DNA of 43,689 bases from Collinsella sp. BA40. Its GTDB lineage: Bacteria; Actinomycetota; Coriobacteriia; Coriobacteriales; Coriobacteriaceae. The notes beneath the pieces are model-generated. The model was not told the DNA's origin and made no database searches. It saw only the letters and a list, made by a program, of their open reading frames with translations. The stretch is from assembly GCF_008014645.1 (NCBI RefSeq), contig NZ_VOWY01000009.1:1-43689 (forward strand), read 5' to 3'. The translations under genes and the position numbers were made by a program. Shown in pieces: positions 32,194-41,020 of this stretch (within the stretch, counting starts at the first letter, position 1; the number at the start of each line of letters is the position of its first letter).

Positions 32194-34701
32194 ATGCCTC
32201 ACGTGCACATCCATGTAACCGGCATCGTCCAAGGCGTCGGCATGCGCCCGTTCGTCTATCGAGAAGCGGTCGCGCACGATATCGCGGGCTGGGTGCGCAA
32301 CGCCGGGGACGGCGTGCACATCGAGGCGCAGGGCACCGCCGACGCCCTCGCGTCATTCATCCGCGCGCTGCGCGCCCATGCGCCCGCCGCCGCCCGCATC
32401 GAGAACGTGGAGGTCTCCGCCCTCGATGGGATGTCCGCCGAAACGCGGTGCGCCGCGACGGGCGGGCACGGCTTCTCCATCCTCGCGTCCACCGTGGAGA
32501 CGCAGCGCTCCACCCTCGTCTCGCCGGACATCGCCATCTGCGACGACTGCTTGAACGAGCTGTTCGACGAGCACGACAGGCGCTTCCACTACCCCTTCAT
32601 CAACTGCACCAACTGCGGACCGCGATTCACGATCACGCGGGCGCTGCCCTACGACCGCGCCGCGACCTCCATGGCGCCGTTTCCCCTGTGCACCGTCTGC
32701 GCCGCCGAGTACGCGGACCCCGCCGACCGCCGCTTCCACGCGCAGCCCGACGCATGCTTCGCCTGCGGTCCGCACCTTACCTGGCGCGAAGCGGGCAAAA
32801 CCGACACGCTGCTCGGCAGCGACCGCGCAGCGAGCGATGCCATCATCGAGCGCTGCTGCGACCTGCTCGCCGACGGGCGCGTCATGGCCATCAAGGGGCT
32901 CGGCGGCTTCCACCTGGCCTGCAACGCCGCAGACGACGAGGCCGTGCGCGCCCTGCGCCTGCGCAAACGTCGGCCGCGCAAGCCGTTCGCCATCATGGTC
33001 GCGCACCTCGACGGCGCGCGACGACTCTGCCGCGTCGACGATGCAGCCGCGAGGCTGCTCGGCGCGCCCGCACGTCCCATCGTCCTGCTGCCCCGCGCGC
33101 CCATCGCCGACCCGCGCGCCGCGCTCGCGCCCTCGGTCGCCCCCGGCCTGCTCGAACTGGGCGTCATGCTTCCCTGTACCCCGCTGCAACAGCTCCTGCT
33201 CGCCGCCTGCCATCGACGCGGTATCGATGCACTCGTCATGACAAGCGGCAACGCGGGCTCCGAGCCCATCGAGATCGACGACGAATCGGCCTGGGAGCAT
33301 CTGGTCTCCACGGGCATGGCCGACGCCCTCATGGGCAATGACCGCGCCGTCCTCGTCCGCGCCGACGACTCCGTGGCCCGCGCCCGCGCCGACGGCCCCC
33401 TGCTCGTGCGCCGTGCACGCGGATATGCCCCGCTACCCCTGCCGCTCGCCGCCCCCGATGCCGCCTTTGCAGGCGCACCCGCTCCGCTGCCGGCCATCCT
33501 CGCCTGCGGCGGCCAACAGAAAGCGGTCCTCGCGCTCACCCGCGAACGCCCCGACGGGACGGCCGCGTGCTTCCTCTCCCCGCACATCGGCAACGTGGAC
33601 GGCTGCGGCGCGCTCGACGCCTGGCACGGAGCTCGGATGCATCTGGAGGAGCTCTTCGACCTGCGCCCGCGAGCGCTCGCATGCGACCTGCATCCCAGCT
33701 ATTCCGCCAGCCAGTGGGCTCGCGAGCAGGCTCGCGCGACGGGAGCGCCCCTGGTGGAGGTGCAGCACCATCACGCTCATATAGCCGCGGTGCTAGCCGA
33801 GCACCCAGACGTGGTACGCGCGGTCGGACTCGCCTTCGACGGAACGGGCGCGGGCACCGACGGCGCCATCTGGGGCGGCGAGGTCCTCCTCGCCACGACC
33901 GACGGCTACGCCCGCATGGGATCGCTCGCCCCCTGGCGCCTACCCGGCGGGGCCGCCGCCGTGCGCGACCCGCGCCGCAACGCGGTCGCGCTGCTCCACA
34001 CCCACGGCCTGCTCAATCACCCCGGGGCCGCCGGCCTCCTCGATCGCCTTGGCCCCGATGCGTGCGCCGTCATCCTCCGCATGGTGGAACGAAGCGTCAA
34101 CAGCCCCCTCACCTCCAGCGCGGGCCGCCTGCTCGACGCCGTCTCGGCACTGCTCGGCATCTGCGAGGATGCCACCTACGAGGGCGAGCCCGCCTGCGCG
34201 CTCGAAGCGGCCGCCTGGCGCGCTTGGCGCTCCGACGCCGCAGCGCATCCCCTCGACCTGCCGCCGTTTGGGCTCGCGTGGCATACGGCGCGCGCGGACA
34301 CAGGCAGCACCCGCCGCAATCAAATCATCGTTGGAGAGCGCCCTGTATCGACACGCCTGGTACTCGACCCGGCACCGACCCTGCGCGGACTGCTCGATGC
34401 ACGCGCAGCGGGCGCGGACGTCGACATCCTCGCCCTGGCCTTCCACCGGGCGCTCGCCCATGCGGCCTGCGAGGCGGCACGCCAGGTTGGTGGTCGAACG
34501 CGGGTGCACGACGTCGCCCTAGGCGGCGGGGTCTTCATGAACCGACTCATCCTGGACGCCGTATGCACCGGCCTCGCGGCTCGCAACCTCACCGCGCTTG
34601 TCCCGCACGCCGCCCCCGTCAACGACGGCGGCCTCGCCTACGGGCAGGCTGCGGTCGCGCGGGCACGCCTCGCCAGCGGCCCATGTGAACCCTTGTCATA
34701 G
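32194..34701 (+). CDS. hypF: carbamoyltransferase HypF
   Basis: It makes the thiocarbamate on HypE that becomes the CN ligand of [NiFe] hydrogenase. The product has 835 residues and starts at an ATG behind AGGAG. Domains in order: acylphosphatase (VTGIVQGVGMRPFVYREAV, residues 7-25); two zinc fingers (CDDCLNEL...CTNCGPRF and CTVCAAEY...CFACGP, about 115-190); a YrdC-like adenylation domain (AIKGLGGFHLACNA, RKRRPRKPFAIM); and a Kae1-like domain with HHHAHIAAV and FDGTGAGTDGAIWGGEV. It is longer than the usual ~750 residues because of Ala-rich insertions. Confidence 0.96.
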   Translation: MPHVHIHVTGIVQGVGMRPFVYREAVAHDIAGWVRNAGDGVHIEAQGTADALASFIRALRAHAPAAARIENVEVSALDGMSAETRCAATGGHGFSILASTVETQRSTLVSPDIAICDDCLNELFDEHDRRFHYPFINCTNCGPRFTITRALPYDRAATSMAPFPLCTVCAAEYADPADRRFHAQPDACFACGPHLTWREAGKTDTLLGSDRAASDAIIERCCDLLADGRVMAIKGLGGFHLACNAADDEAVRALRLRKRRPRKPFAIMVAHLDGARRLCRVDDAAARLLGAPARPIVLLPRAPIADPRAALAPSVAPGLLELGVMLPCTPLQQLLLAACHRRGIDALVMTSGNAGSEPIEIDDESAWEHLVSTGMADALMGNDRAVLVRADDSVARARADGPLLVRRARGYAPLPLPLAAPDAAFAGAPAPLPAILACGGQQKAVLALTRERPDGTAACFLSPHIGNVDGCGALDAWHGARMHLEELFDLRPRALACDLHPSYSASQWAREQARATGAPLVEVQHHHAHIAAVLAEHPDVVRAVGLAFDGTGAGTDGAIWGGEVLLATTDGYARMGSLAPWRLPGGAAAVRDPRRNAVALLHTHGLLNHPGAAGLLDRLGPDACAVILRMVERSVNSPLTSSAGRLLDAVSALLGICEDATYEGEPACALEAAAWRAWRSDAAAHPLDLPPFGLAWHTARADTGSTRRNQIIVGERPVSTRLVLDPAPTLRGLLDARAAGADVDILALAFHRALAHAACEAARQVGGRTRVHDVALGGGVFMNRLILDAVCTGLAARNLTALVPHAAPVNDGGLAYGQAAVARARLASGPCEPLS

Positions 34702-34788
34702 CTCCCCTCGAGCAGACGGACTAGCATCGGGCACGTTCATGCAACCACGCCGCCCGTGCCGACGGCGCCCGTCTCGATTGGTGGTCTT

Positions 34789-35055
34789 ATGTGTCTGGCA
34801 GTTCCCGGTAAGGTCGTGTGCGTACAAGCCGGGGAGAACGCCGTCGTCGACACCCTCGGCGTTCGGCGCGACGTCTCGCTACGGCTGGTTCCCGCCGCGC
34901 GCGCGGGCGATTACGTCCTCGTCCACACGGGCTTCGCCATCCAGGTGATCGAACCCGATCAAGCCGAAGAGACCCTACAGCTCCTACGCGACCTGTCCGA
35001 CTTCCTGGGCGAACACGCACCCGAAGCACCAGCGCCGACGGGTTTCGGCGCATGA
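34789..35055 (+). CDS. hypC: hydrogenase maturation chaperone HypC
   Basis: It carries the Fe(CN)2CO unit with HypD to the hydrogenase large subunit. The ATG at 34789 gives MCLAVPGKVV, and Cys2 must follow Met1 in this family, so the upstream extension to 34756 is rejected. The product has 88 residues. It overlaps hypD by 4 bp (ATGA), and the ribosome site is weak (GGTGG). Confidence 0.95.
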   Translation: MCLAVPGKVVCVQAGENAVVDTLGVRRDVSLRLVPAARAGDYVLVHTGFAIQVIEPDQAEETLQLLRDLSDFLGEHAPEAPAPTGFGA

Positions 35056-36140
35056 GCGGCATCGACCCCGGCGCCCACCGCGACCCCGTCCTCGCCCGCC
35101 GGCTCATCGACGCCATCGGCCGGCTCGCCGAAGACCGGACCATCACCCTCATGGAGGTCTGCGGTACCCACACGATGAATATCGGCCGCTACGGGTTCCG
35201 CTCCGTCATGCCCCCGGGCGTGCACCTGCTCTCCGGGCCGGGCTGCCCGGTCTGCGTCACCCCGAACCACAACCTCGACAACGCCATCGCCCTCGCGCGA
35301 GTCGATGGCGTCACGCTCGCCACCTTCGGCGACCTGATGCGCGTCCCCGGGTCCAGCACCACGCTCGCGCGCTGCAAGGCAGACGGCTGCGATGTGCGCG
35401 TCGTCTACTCGCCGCTCGACGCCCTCGCGCTCGCCCGCTCCCTTCCGCATCGCCAGGTGGCGTTCGCGGCCGTGGGCTTCGAAACCACCGCGCCAGCCGT
35501 CGCCGCCACCATTCTTCGGGCCCGCGAGCGCGGGCTCGAGAACTTCTCGGTCCTCTGCTCCCACAAGACGACGCCTCCCGCGCTCCGCGCGATCGCCCGC
35601 GATCCCGACACGCGCATCGACGGCTTCATCCTGCCCGGCCATGTCGCCGCCATCACCGGCATCGATCCGTTCGGCTTCCTACCGCGCGAGTTCCACACGC
35701 CGGGCGTCGTCACCGGATTCGAGCCGGTCGATATCTTGGAGGGCATCGCGACGCTCATCCGCATGGTGGCGGCCGAAGCGCCCGCCATCGAGAACGCCTA
35801 CCGCCGCGTCGTCGCACCCCGGGGCAACCCCGTGGCGCGCCAACTGGTCGACCAGGTCTTCGAGCCCGTCGACGCGGTCTGGCGCGGACTGGGGACCGTC
35901 TCCGCCTCGGGCCTGCGAATCCGATCGGCCTACGCCGACCTCGACGCGCAGCAGCGATTCGACATCGAAGCGGAACCCGCGCGCACCGCTCCCGGCTGCC
36001 GCTGCGGCGACGTGCTGCGCGGCGCGATTCCCCCCCGGCTCCTGCCCCCTCTTCGGCCGCTCCTGCACGCCGGAGCACCCCATCGGTCCCTGCATGGTCT
36101 CCAGCGAGGGCAGCTGCGCCGCCGCCCACCGCTTCCGTGA
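35052..36140 (+). CDS. hypD: hydrogenase maturation protein HypD, C-terminus frameshifted
   Basis: A [4Fe-4S] scaffold on which, with HypC, the Fe(CN)2CO group is built. As read, the frame gives 362 residues: [52 protein letters not shown] and [12 protein letters not shown] are intact. After [14 protein letters not shown] the frame turns into Arg/Pro/His-rich nonsense. The family's ending, [20 protein letters not shown] and then [10 protein letters not shown], continues in the +1 frame to a TAG at 36145-36147. A run of seven C (36030-36036) marks the junction, and six C would restore the protein. This is either an assembly or sequencing error, a phase-variable tract, or a real mutation. The lost cysteines bind the cluster. 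Confidence 0.85.
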   Translation: MSGIDPGAHRDPVLARRLIDAIGRLAEDRTITLMEVCGTHTMNIGRYGFRSVMPPGVHLLSGPGCPVCVTPNHNLDNAIALARVDGVTLATFGDLMRVPGSSTTLARCKADGCDVRVVYSPLDALALARSLPHRQVAFAAVGFETTAPAVAATILRARERGLENFSVLCSHKTTPPALRAIARDPDTRIDGFILPGHVAAITGIDPFGFLPREFHTPGVVTGFEPVDILEGIATLIRMVAAEAPAIENAYRRVVAPRGNPVARQLVDQVFEPVDAVWRGLGTVSASGLRIRSAYADLDAQQRFDIEAEPARTAPGCRCGDVLRGAIPPRLLPPLRPLLHAGAPHRSLHGLQRGQLRRRPPLP

Positions 36141-36245
36141 ACCATAGGAGCCGGAACCCGGCTGCGCCCGGCGCACGCCCATCACAGCTCTTGGGCGGTC
36201 CAGCCGTACCGCCCGATACGCCGCCCCCTTCGAAAGGAGCCACCC

Positions 36246-37313
36246 ATGTCCCACGCATCCCGCGGCGGCACCGCGCCCCGCACCGTCCAGCTCGGCCACG
36301 GGTCGGGCGGCCGGCTGATGAAACGTCTTATCGATGAGGTCTTTCTTGCCGAATTCGATGCACCCGAGCTCCATGCGGGCGACGATGCCGGCGTGGCGCC
36401 GTTCGCCTGCACCGGGCGCATCGCGATGTCGACCGACAGCTTCGTGGTCGCGCCCGCGTTCTTCCCCGGCGGCAACATCGGCCGCCTGGCCGTATGCGGC
36501 ACCGTCAACGACGTCGCGACCTCGGGAGCGCGCGTGCGCTACCTTTCCTGCGGCTTCATCCTAGAGGAGGGATTTCCCCTCGACGATCTGCGCGCCATCG
36601 CGCACGCCATGATGCAGACCGCGCGCGAGGCCGGCGTCCGCATCGTCACCGGCGACACCAAGGTCGTCGAGCGCGGCGGCGCCGACGGCATCTACATCAA
36701 CACCGCCGGCGTCGGCGAGCTCCCCGCTGGCGTCGAGCTCTCGGGCTCGCGTTGCCGCCCCGGCGACCTCGTCTTAGTCAGCGGCACCCTGGGCGACCAC
36801 GGCATCGCCGTCGTGAGCCAGCGCGAGGGACTCGCCTTCTCGGCTCCCGTCGAATCCGACGCGGCGCCGCTCAACCGCCTCGTGGCCGACGTCCTCGCCG
36901 CCGCACCGCATACGCGCTGTTTCCGCGATCCCACGCGCGGCGGCCTCGCGAGCACGCTCAACGAGTTCGCCGAAGCATCGTGCGTCGATATCGTCGTCGA
37001 CGAAGACGCCCTGCCCGTACGGCCGGTCGTGCGCGGCGCCTGCGACCTACTTGGCTACGACGTGCTGCACGTCGCAAACGAAGGCAAGATGGTGGCCGTG
37101 GTCCCCGCGCGCGAAGCCGAGGCCGCGCTGGCCGCCATGCGCGCCAACCGCTACGGCGAGTACGCGGCCATCATCGGCGAAATCCGCGAGGCGGGAACGG
37201 GGTCGACCGGCTCCGCCCCGGCCGGGCGCCCCCTGGTTCGCGTCCGATGCAGCTGGGGCGCGACGCGAATCCTCGACACGCTCGTGGGACCGCAGCTTCC
37301 TCGTATCTGCTAG
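36246..37313 (+). CDS. hypE: carbamoyl dehydratase HypE
   Basis: It dehydrates the S-carbamoyl group received from HypF to a thiocyanate. The 355-residue PurM-like ATPase starts at an ATG behind GAAAGGAG. The sequence includes VQLGHGSGGRLMKRLI, ELHAGDDAGV, ISTDSFVV-type MSTDSFVVAPAFFPGGNIGRLAVCGTVND, RIVTGDTKVVERG, LVSGTLGDHGIAV and RDPTRGGLASTLNEFA. It ends LPRIC, the C-terminal cysteine that carries the carbamoyl group. It is the last gene of the cluster. Confidence 0.97.
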   Translation: MSHASRGGTAPRTVQLGHGSGGRLMKRLIDEVFLAEFDAPELHAGDDAGVAPFACTGRIAMSTDSFVVAPAFFPGGNIGRLAVCGTVNDVATSGARVRYLSCGFILEEGFPLDDLRAIAHAMMQTAREAGVRIVTGDTKVVERGGADGIYINTAGVGELPAGVELSGSRCRPGDLVLVSGTLGDHGIAVVSQREGLAFSAPVESDAAPLNRLVADVLAAAPHTRCFRDPTRGGLASTLNEFAEASCVDIVVDEDALPVRPVVRGACDLLGYDVLHVANEGKMVAVVPAREAEAALAAMRANRYGEYAAIIGEIREAGTGSTGSAPAGRPLVRVRCSWGATRILDTLVGPQLPRIC

Positions 37314-37341
37314 CCCCTCATCAGGCGCGCTAGACGTACCT

Positions 37342-37400
37342 GAAAACGCGGGGGCGCCTTCCCAGGCGGACCTCCAGTCCAACCCGGGAAGGCGCCCCCG
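37342..37400 (-). terminator. terminator of the FUSC-like gene
   Basis: A perfect 15-bp stem (37349-37363 with 37386-37400) is followed on the minus strand by CGTTTTC. It also stands 35 bases after the hypE stop, but no T-run follows on the plus strand. Confidence 0.7.
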
Positions 37401-37432
37401 CCCCTTGGCCCCGCCATCCTTCCGATGTGCCC

Positions 37433-38608
37433 CTACGCCGCATCCGCGTCGATGGCCAGCCGGTTCATACCGCGGTTGAACGCGAACGAGAACACCGCAA
37501 CGACGGCTCCCGCGATCACGCTGTCCGCGATACGCCAGAACGCCGCCCCGCCCATGCCGAACATCGTCTGGCCCAGCAACATGGCGCCCATCGTGTTGAA
37601 CGCCTGGGTCCAATGGTACTTGCCCGAAAGTCCGCAGCACATGCCAATCACCATGCCGAACACGGCCTGGATCAGCGGCGGAGCCGCCGGGTAAACCACG
37701 CAGAACAGGCCGACGCCCACTGCGCTGAAGCCAACGCGCCACCAGATGCGGTCGCGCACGCCCGTGCCGTGCGGGGTCAGCAGGCTCGACCCCACGAGGC
37801 CCATCCACATCAAGCGCTTCACGCCCAGCACGTCGCCCGCGAAAAACGCCAGCGAGATGCCCAGCGCCGCTCGAATGTGATAGCGCGTCTTCTCGTTGCG
37901 CAGCGAGACCTCGCGCAGCGCCGTTCCGATCGTCCTATACCGGAACTCGGCGCCCGCGGCGCAGGCTTCCTGCGCCTCGGCCGTGCGGTTGCGACAGCGC
38001 CAGTACACCCCGGCGCACAGCGCGAACCCCAGCGCCATGGTCGCCAGCCGCGCGGGAACCTGTGCCGGCTCCACGGGCGCATCGTAGGCGGCGCCAACCA
38101 TGAGCGCGTACCCGAAGCCGTAGGTTCCGCCGTTGCCGAAGCGCGGATCGTCGACGGCCACCACCATCACCAGCATGAGGCCCAATCCGTTGAGAACCAA
38201 GCGGGCGAACGGCCCTGCATGCTGTCCCAGCAGCGGCACGGCCGTGAGAACGGCGAACAGGACCGCCATCGCCGCCAGGTTCTGCTCCGGCGCGTAGTTG
38301 AATCCCACGAAGCGCACGCACAGGATGAAGACGAAGATGCCCACGGCGGGAATCGAGCTCTGCGGGCCGAACAGCGCCCCGAACGTCGAGATGAACGCAA
38401 CCGAGCACGCCACGATCAACGCGGCGCGCACCACCAGCGCCAGGTTCACGAGCGCGTGGCAACGGCGGCATGCAACCGATGCGCGAAGCGCCTTCAAGTC
38501 CCGTACGCTGAGCTGCAGCATGGCGTAGAACGTCGGCAGCTCGCCCTCCCTATGGCCTTGATGGGTTGTATCTTGCTTTGCGCACGCATCCTGCCTGCCC
38601 TGGGGCAT
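37433..38608 (-). CDS. FUSC-like integral membrane protein
   Basis: The 391-residue product starts at an ATG behind AAAAGGAG. After a hydrophilic start of about 55 residues come two blocks of hydrophobic helices (about 60-205 and 250-385) separated by a cytoplasmic stretch (RCRNRTAEAQEACAAGAEFRY...EKTRYHIRAALG). RYHIRAALGISLAFFAGDVLG and W(M)GLVGSSLLTPHG resemble the fusaric acid resistance/YccS superfamily. The substrate is not predictable. The gene stands alone, divergent from the HAD gene. Confidence 0.75.
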   Translation of the reverse strand: MPQGRQDACAKQDTTHQGHREGELPTFYAMLQLSVRDLKALRASVACRRCHALVNLALVVRAALIVACSVAFISTFGALFGPQSSIPAVGIFVFILCVRFVGFNYAPEQNLAAMAVLFAVLTAVPLLGQHAGPFARLVLNGLGLMLVMVVAVDDPRFGNGGTYGFGYALMVGAAYDAPVEPAQVPARLATMALGFALCAGVYWRCRNRTAEAQEACAAGAEFRYRTIGTALREVSLRNEKTRYHIRAALGISLAFFAGDVLGVKRLMWMGLVGSSLLTPHGTGVRDRIWWRVGFSAVGVGLFCVVYPAAPPLIQAVFGMVIGMCCGLSGKYHWTQAFNTMGAMLLGQTMFGMGGAAFWRIADSVIAGAVVAVFSFAFNRGMNRLAIDADAA

Positions 38609-38919
38609 GCTCGCTCCTTTTCGTCATGATGTTGTTGCCAGGCCCCCGCATCATCGGCGCGCGACGCAGCGCGCATCCCGCCGGAGGCACCCGCCTCGGC
38701 AGCCGGCCGCATGAATTCGGGTGACACAGTATCGCCAAATTCGCGCATGCCGCCCACCCTTAGAGCTGCAAACGCATCAGAAGTTCAGAACTCCCCTTCG
38801 GGCGTTATGATGGAAGGGCGCGCATCCGCGCGACCGTGCGGTGCAGCCACCAGTCGGCGCGGCACCGCCTTATCCACACCGCATGCAACACGCCCCATAG
38901 CGGGCAGTAAGGGGCTCCC
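38609..38919. other. 311-base divergent intergenic region
   Basis: It lies between the FUSC-like gene (minus) and the HAD phosphatase (plus). A candidate plus-strand promoter is at 38784-38811. The part next to the FUSC-like gene presumably holds that gene's promoter, but no clear hexamers are seen. Small antisense frames here have no start signals. Confidence 0.4.
38784..38811 (+). promoter_or_regulatory. candidate promoter of the HAD phosphatase gene
   Basis: TTCAGA (38784-38789), a 16-base spacer and TATGAT (38806-38811). The -10 is good and the -35 is moderate; the distance to the start is about 110 bases. Confidence 0.45.
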
Positions 38920-39585
38920 TTGGCTTTCACGCACGTCATCTTCGATCTAGACGGGACCATCCTCAACACCCTGGACGATCTTGCACAGGCAGGCAACCAC
39001 ACCTGCGAGCTGCACGGCTGGCCCACGTTTTCAACCGACCGTTATCGCTACAAGGTCGGCAACGGCATGCTCAAGCTCGTCGAGCGTTTCATGCCCGCCG
39101 AATACGCGGGCGATGGGCACATGTTCGAGGTCGCCCTTGCCGAGTTCCGCGCTTACTACGCCGAACACAGCGAGGACCATACCGCACCGTACCCGGGCAT
39201 CGAAGCGATGCTCGACGAGCTACGCCGCTCCGGGGTCACGCTGGCCGTGCTCACGAACAAGGACCACGCCGCAGCGACCCCGCTCATCGAGCGCTTCTTC
39301 GGCTCCGACCGCTTCGCCCTGGCCCAAGGCCGCATCGACCGCTTCGCGCCCAAGCCCGATCCCGCTATCACGCGCTTCGTTCTGGATCAGCTCGGGGCAG
39401 AGCCCGGCAGGGCGCTCTACGTAGGCGATTCGAACGTGGACATCCTTTGCGGCCACAACGCGGGCATGCGGGCCGCAGGCGTCTCCTGGGGATTCCGGGG
39501 GCGCGACGAGCTCGCAGCCGCGAATGCCGACTACATCGTCGATACGCCCGAAGAGCTTATCCGCATCGTGCTCGATCGCGCGTAG
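38920..39585 (+). CDS. HAD hydrolase, phosphoglycolate phosphatase-like
   Basis: The 221-residue product starts at a TTG behind AAGGGG, giving MAFTHVIFDLDGTILNTLDD. The HAD motifs are complete: I DLDGT (9-13), II VLTNK, III the lysine in FAPKPDP, and IV YVGDSNVD. The cap is the alpha-helical C1 type, as in Gph/PGP. The substrate could be 2-phosphoglycolate or another small sugar phosphate (for example pyrophosphatase PpaX-like activity). It is a single-gene unit with a terminator. Confidence 0.88.
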   Translation: MAFTHVIFDLDGTILNTLDDLAQAGNHTCELHGWPTFSTDRYRYKVGNGMLKLVERFMPAEYAGDGHMFEVALAEFRAYYAEHSEDHTAPYPGIEAMLDELRRSGVTLAVLTNKDHAAATPLIERFFGSDRFALAQGRIDRFAPKPDPAITRFVLDQLGAEPGRALYVGDSNVDILCGHNAGMRAAGVSWGFRGRDELAAANADYIVDTPEELIRIVLDRA

Positions 39586-39604
39586 TCCCGCACCGCGCTC
39601 ACAA

Positions 39605-39634
39605 GAAAACGGCGCCGCGGCGCCGTTTTCCTTT
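39605..39634 (+). terminator. bidirectional terminator
   Basis: A perfect palindrome AAAACGGCGCC/GGCGCCGTTTT at about 39606-39629 with T-runs on both strands. It serves the HAD gene and the convergent lipoprotein gene. Confidence 0.92.
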
Positions 39635-39663
39635 TCGCCATCGTTTAGACCGCGCTGTCCGCG

Positions 39664-40227
39664 TTAGCCCTTAAGGGCGTCCATCAGCTCGGTGGCTGCG
39701 CTCTCATCGGCGCGCCACTCACCGTCCTCGCCCTTTGCATAGACGAGGTCGAGCGTCTTCTTTTCAGGCTCGGCTTTCGCGACGACGTCCATGAGCGTCT
39801 CGCCGCCCAGCTTGTACAGGTCGTCTTGCGTCATACCGTTCAGATCCAAGGAGTTCACCTTGTCGGTAAACGCCGTTTTGAAATCGGCCAGGATCTTCGC
39901 CATCGACTTACAGCTCATCGACACCCTGGCCGTAGCCGTGCCGGCCTCTTCGTCCACATCGACCGCATCGATCGAATAGGAATAGCCCTCGGTGTATGCC
40001 TGGGCAAACGCCTTCGCGTCAACGCCCAGGGCGTCCAGCTCCTGCCCCATATTCGCCGCGATGGCATCCGTCGACGCCGCCGCGTCCTCGCCGATCAGCT
40101 CGAGCTCGCTCGCAACGTCATCGCGAATGAGCTCGTCCGTTGACGGACCGGTGCCGCAGCCAGCCAAGCCCGCCAGGCTTCCCGTAAGCATGAGCGCCGC
40201 GACGGCGGCGGTGACGATCCTCTTCAT
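39664..40227 (-). CDS. predicted secreted lipoprotein, unknown function
   Basis: The ATG at 40227 (MKRIVTAAVAALMLTGSLAGLAGC) follows GAGGAGG and gives a classic lipoprotein signal with lipobox LAGC (Cys24). The mature ~164-residue domain is acidic, with ELELIGEDAAASTDAIAAN, EGYSYSIDAVDVDEEAGTATARVSMSCKSM and a C-terminal KGEDGEWRADESAATELMDAL. The pattern of a repeated beta strand with a W near the end resembles the DUF4878/DUF5105 type of small extracytoplasmic lipoproteins. That is a tentative resemblance. It lies 39 bases downstream of pyrE on the same strand. Confidence 0.8.
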   Translation of the reverse strand: MKRIVTAAVAALMLTGSLAGLAGCGTGPSTDELIRDDVASELELIGEDAAASTDAIAANMGQELDALGVDAKAFAQAYTEGYSYSIDAVDVDEEAGTATARVSMSCKSMAKILADFKTAFTDKVNSLDLNGMTQDDLYKLGGETLMDVVAKAEPEKKTLDLVYAKGEDGEWRADESAATELMDALKG

Positions 40228-40265
40228 ACAAGCCTCCTCGCGCACCTGCTGAAACCCGGACATCC

Positions 40266-40949
40266 TTAGACGCGGGCGCCGTACTGCTCGTAATACGCGT
40301 CGATGGCGGCCTTGAGCGCGTCGTCGATCACCACGCGGCCCGCCACCTCACGGTTGTACAGGTGCTCGGTCACCTCGGCCATCGACACGATGCTCGCCAC
40401 GGGGAAGCCGTACTTCGCCTCGATCTCCTTCTGGGCGGTAGTCACGCCGCCCTTGCCCACCTCCATGCGATTCAGGGAGACGATAAGGCCCTTGACCTCG
40501 ACGTTTGCCGCGTCCATGAGCTTGGGATACGTCTCATCGATGGATTTGCCGGAGGTGGTCACGTCCTCGACCATCACCACACGGTCGCCGTCCTGGAGCT
40601 CATAACCCAGCATGCCGCCCTTATCCGCACCGTGATCCTTGACCTCCTTGCGGTCGGAGCAGTAGCGGACCTCCTTGCCGTACAGCTTATGCATGGCGAT
40701 GGCGGTCACCACGGACAGCGGGATGCCCTTGTACGCGGGACCGAAGACGACATCGAAGTCCAGGCCGAAGTTATCGTGGATGGCGCGGGCGTAGTACTCG
40801 CCCAGACGCATGAGCTGCTCGCCCGTCACATAGGCGCCCGCGTTCATGAAGAACGGGGACTTGCGGCCGCTCTTCAGCGTGAAGTCGCCAAACTTCAGCA
40901 CGTCGGACTCGACCATGAACTCGATAAACTCCTGCTTGTAAGCCTCCAC
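40266..40949 (-). CDS. pyrE: orotate phosphoribosyltransferase
   Basis: It converts orotate and PRPP to OMP in pyrimidine synthesis. The GTG at 40949 (MEAYKQEFIEFMVESDVLKFG) follows AAAGGGGAG and gives 227 residues. An ATG at 40976 in the same frame is possible but would give an atypical leader. Motifs include FTLKSGRKSPFFMNAGAYVTG, VVFGPAYKGIPLSV and the PRPP loop VVMVEDVTTSGKS. Other pyr genes are not in the window. Confidence 0.95.
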   Translation of the reverse strand: MEAYKQEFIEFMVESDVLKFGDFTLKSGRKSPFFMNAGAYVTGEQLMRLGEYYARAIHDNFGLDFDVVFGPAYKGIPLSVVTAIAMHKLYGKEVRYCSDRKEVKDHGADKGGMLGYELQDGDRVVMVEDVTTSGKSIDETYPKLMDAANVEVKGLIVSLNRMEVGKGGVTTAQKEIEAKYGFPVASIVSMAEVTEHLYNREVAGRVVIDDALKAAIDAYYEQYGARV

Positions 40950-40984
40950 GGGGCTCCCCTTTCGACGAAAGTGCATTCCGCATA

Positions 40985-40990
40985 AGTGTA
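40985..40990 (-). promoter_or_regulatory. candidate -10 element (TACACT) of pyrE
   Basis: On the minus strand TACACTTA lies 36 bases before the GTG start. The same string precedes the genes at 2197 and 31381. This favours the GTG start, because the ATG at 40976 would leave almost no leader. Confidence 0.4.
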
Positions 40991-41020
40991 ATGCATGAAC
41001 GTGTCCGCGGCGAGACGCGG

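Noticed and set aside
35392-36147. Separate gene in the frame overlapping hypD
   Set aside because: Only its last ~40 codons resemble protein, and these are the displaced end of HypD. The rest is a shadow frame.
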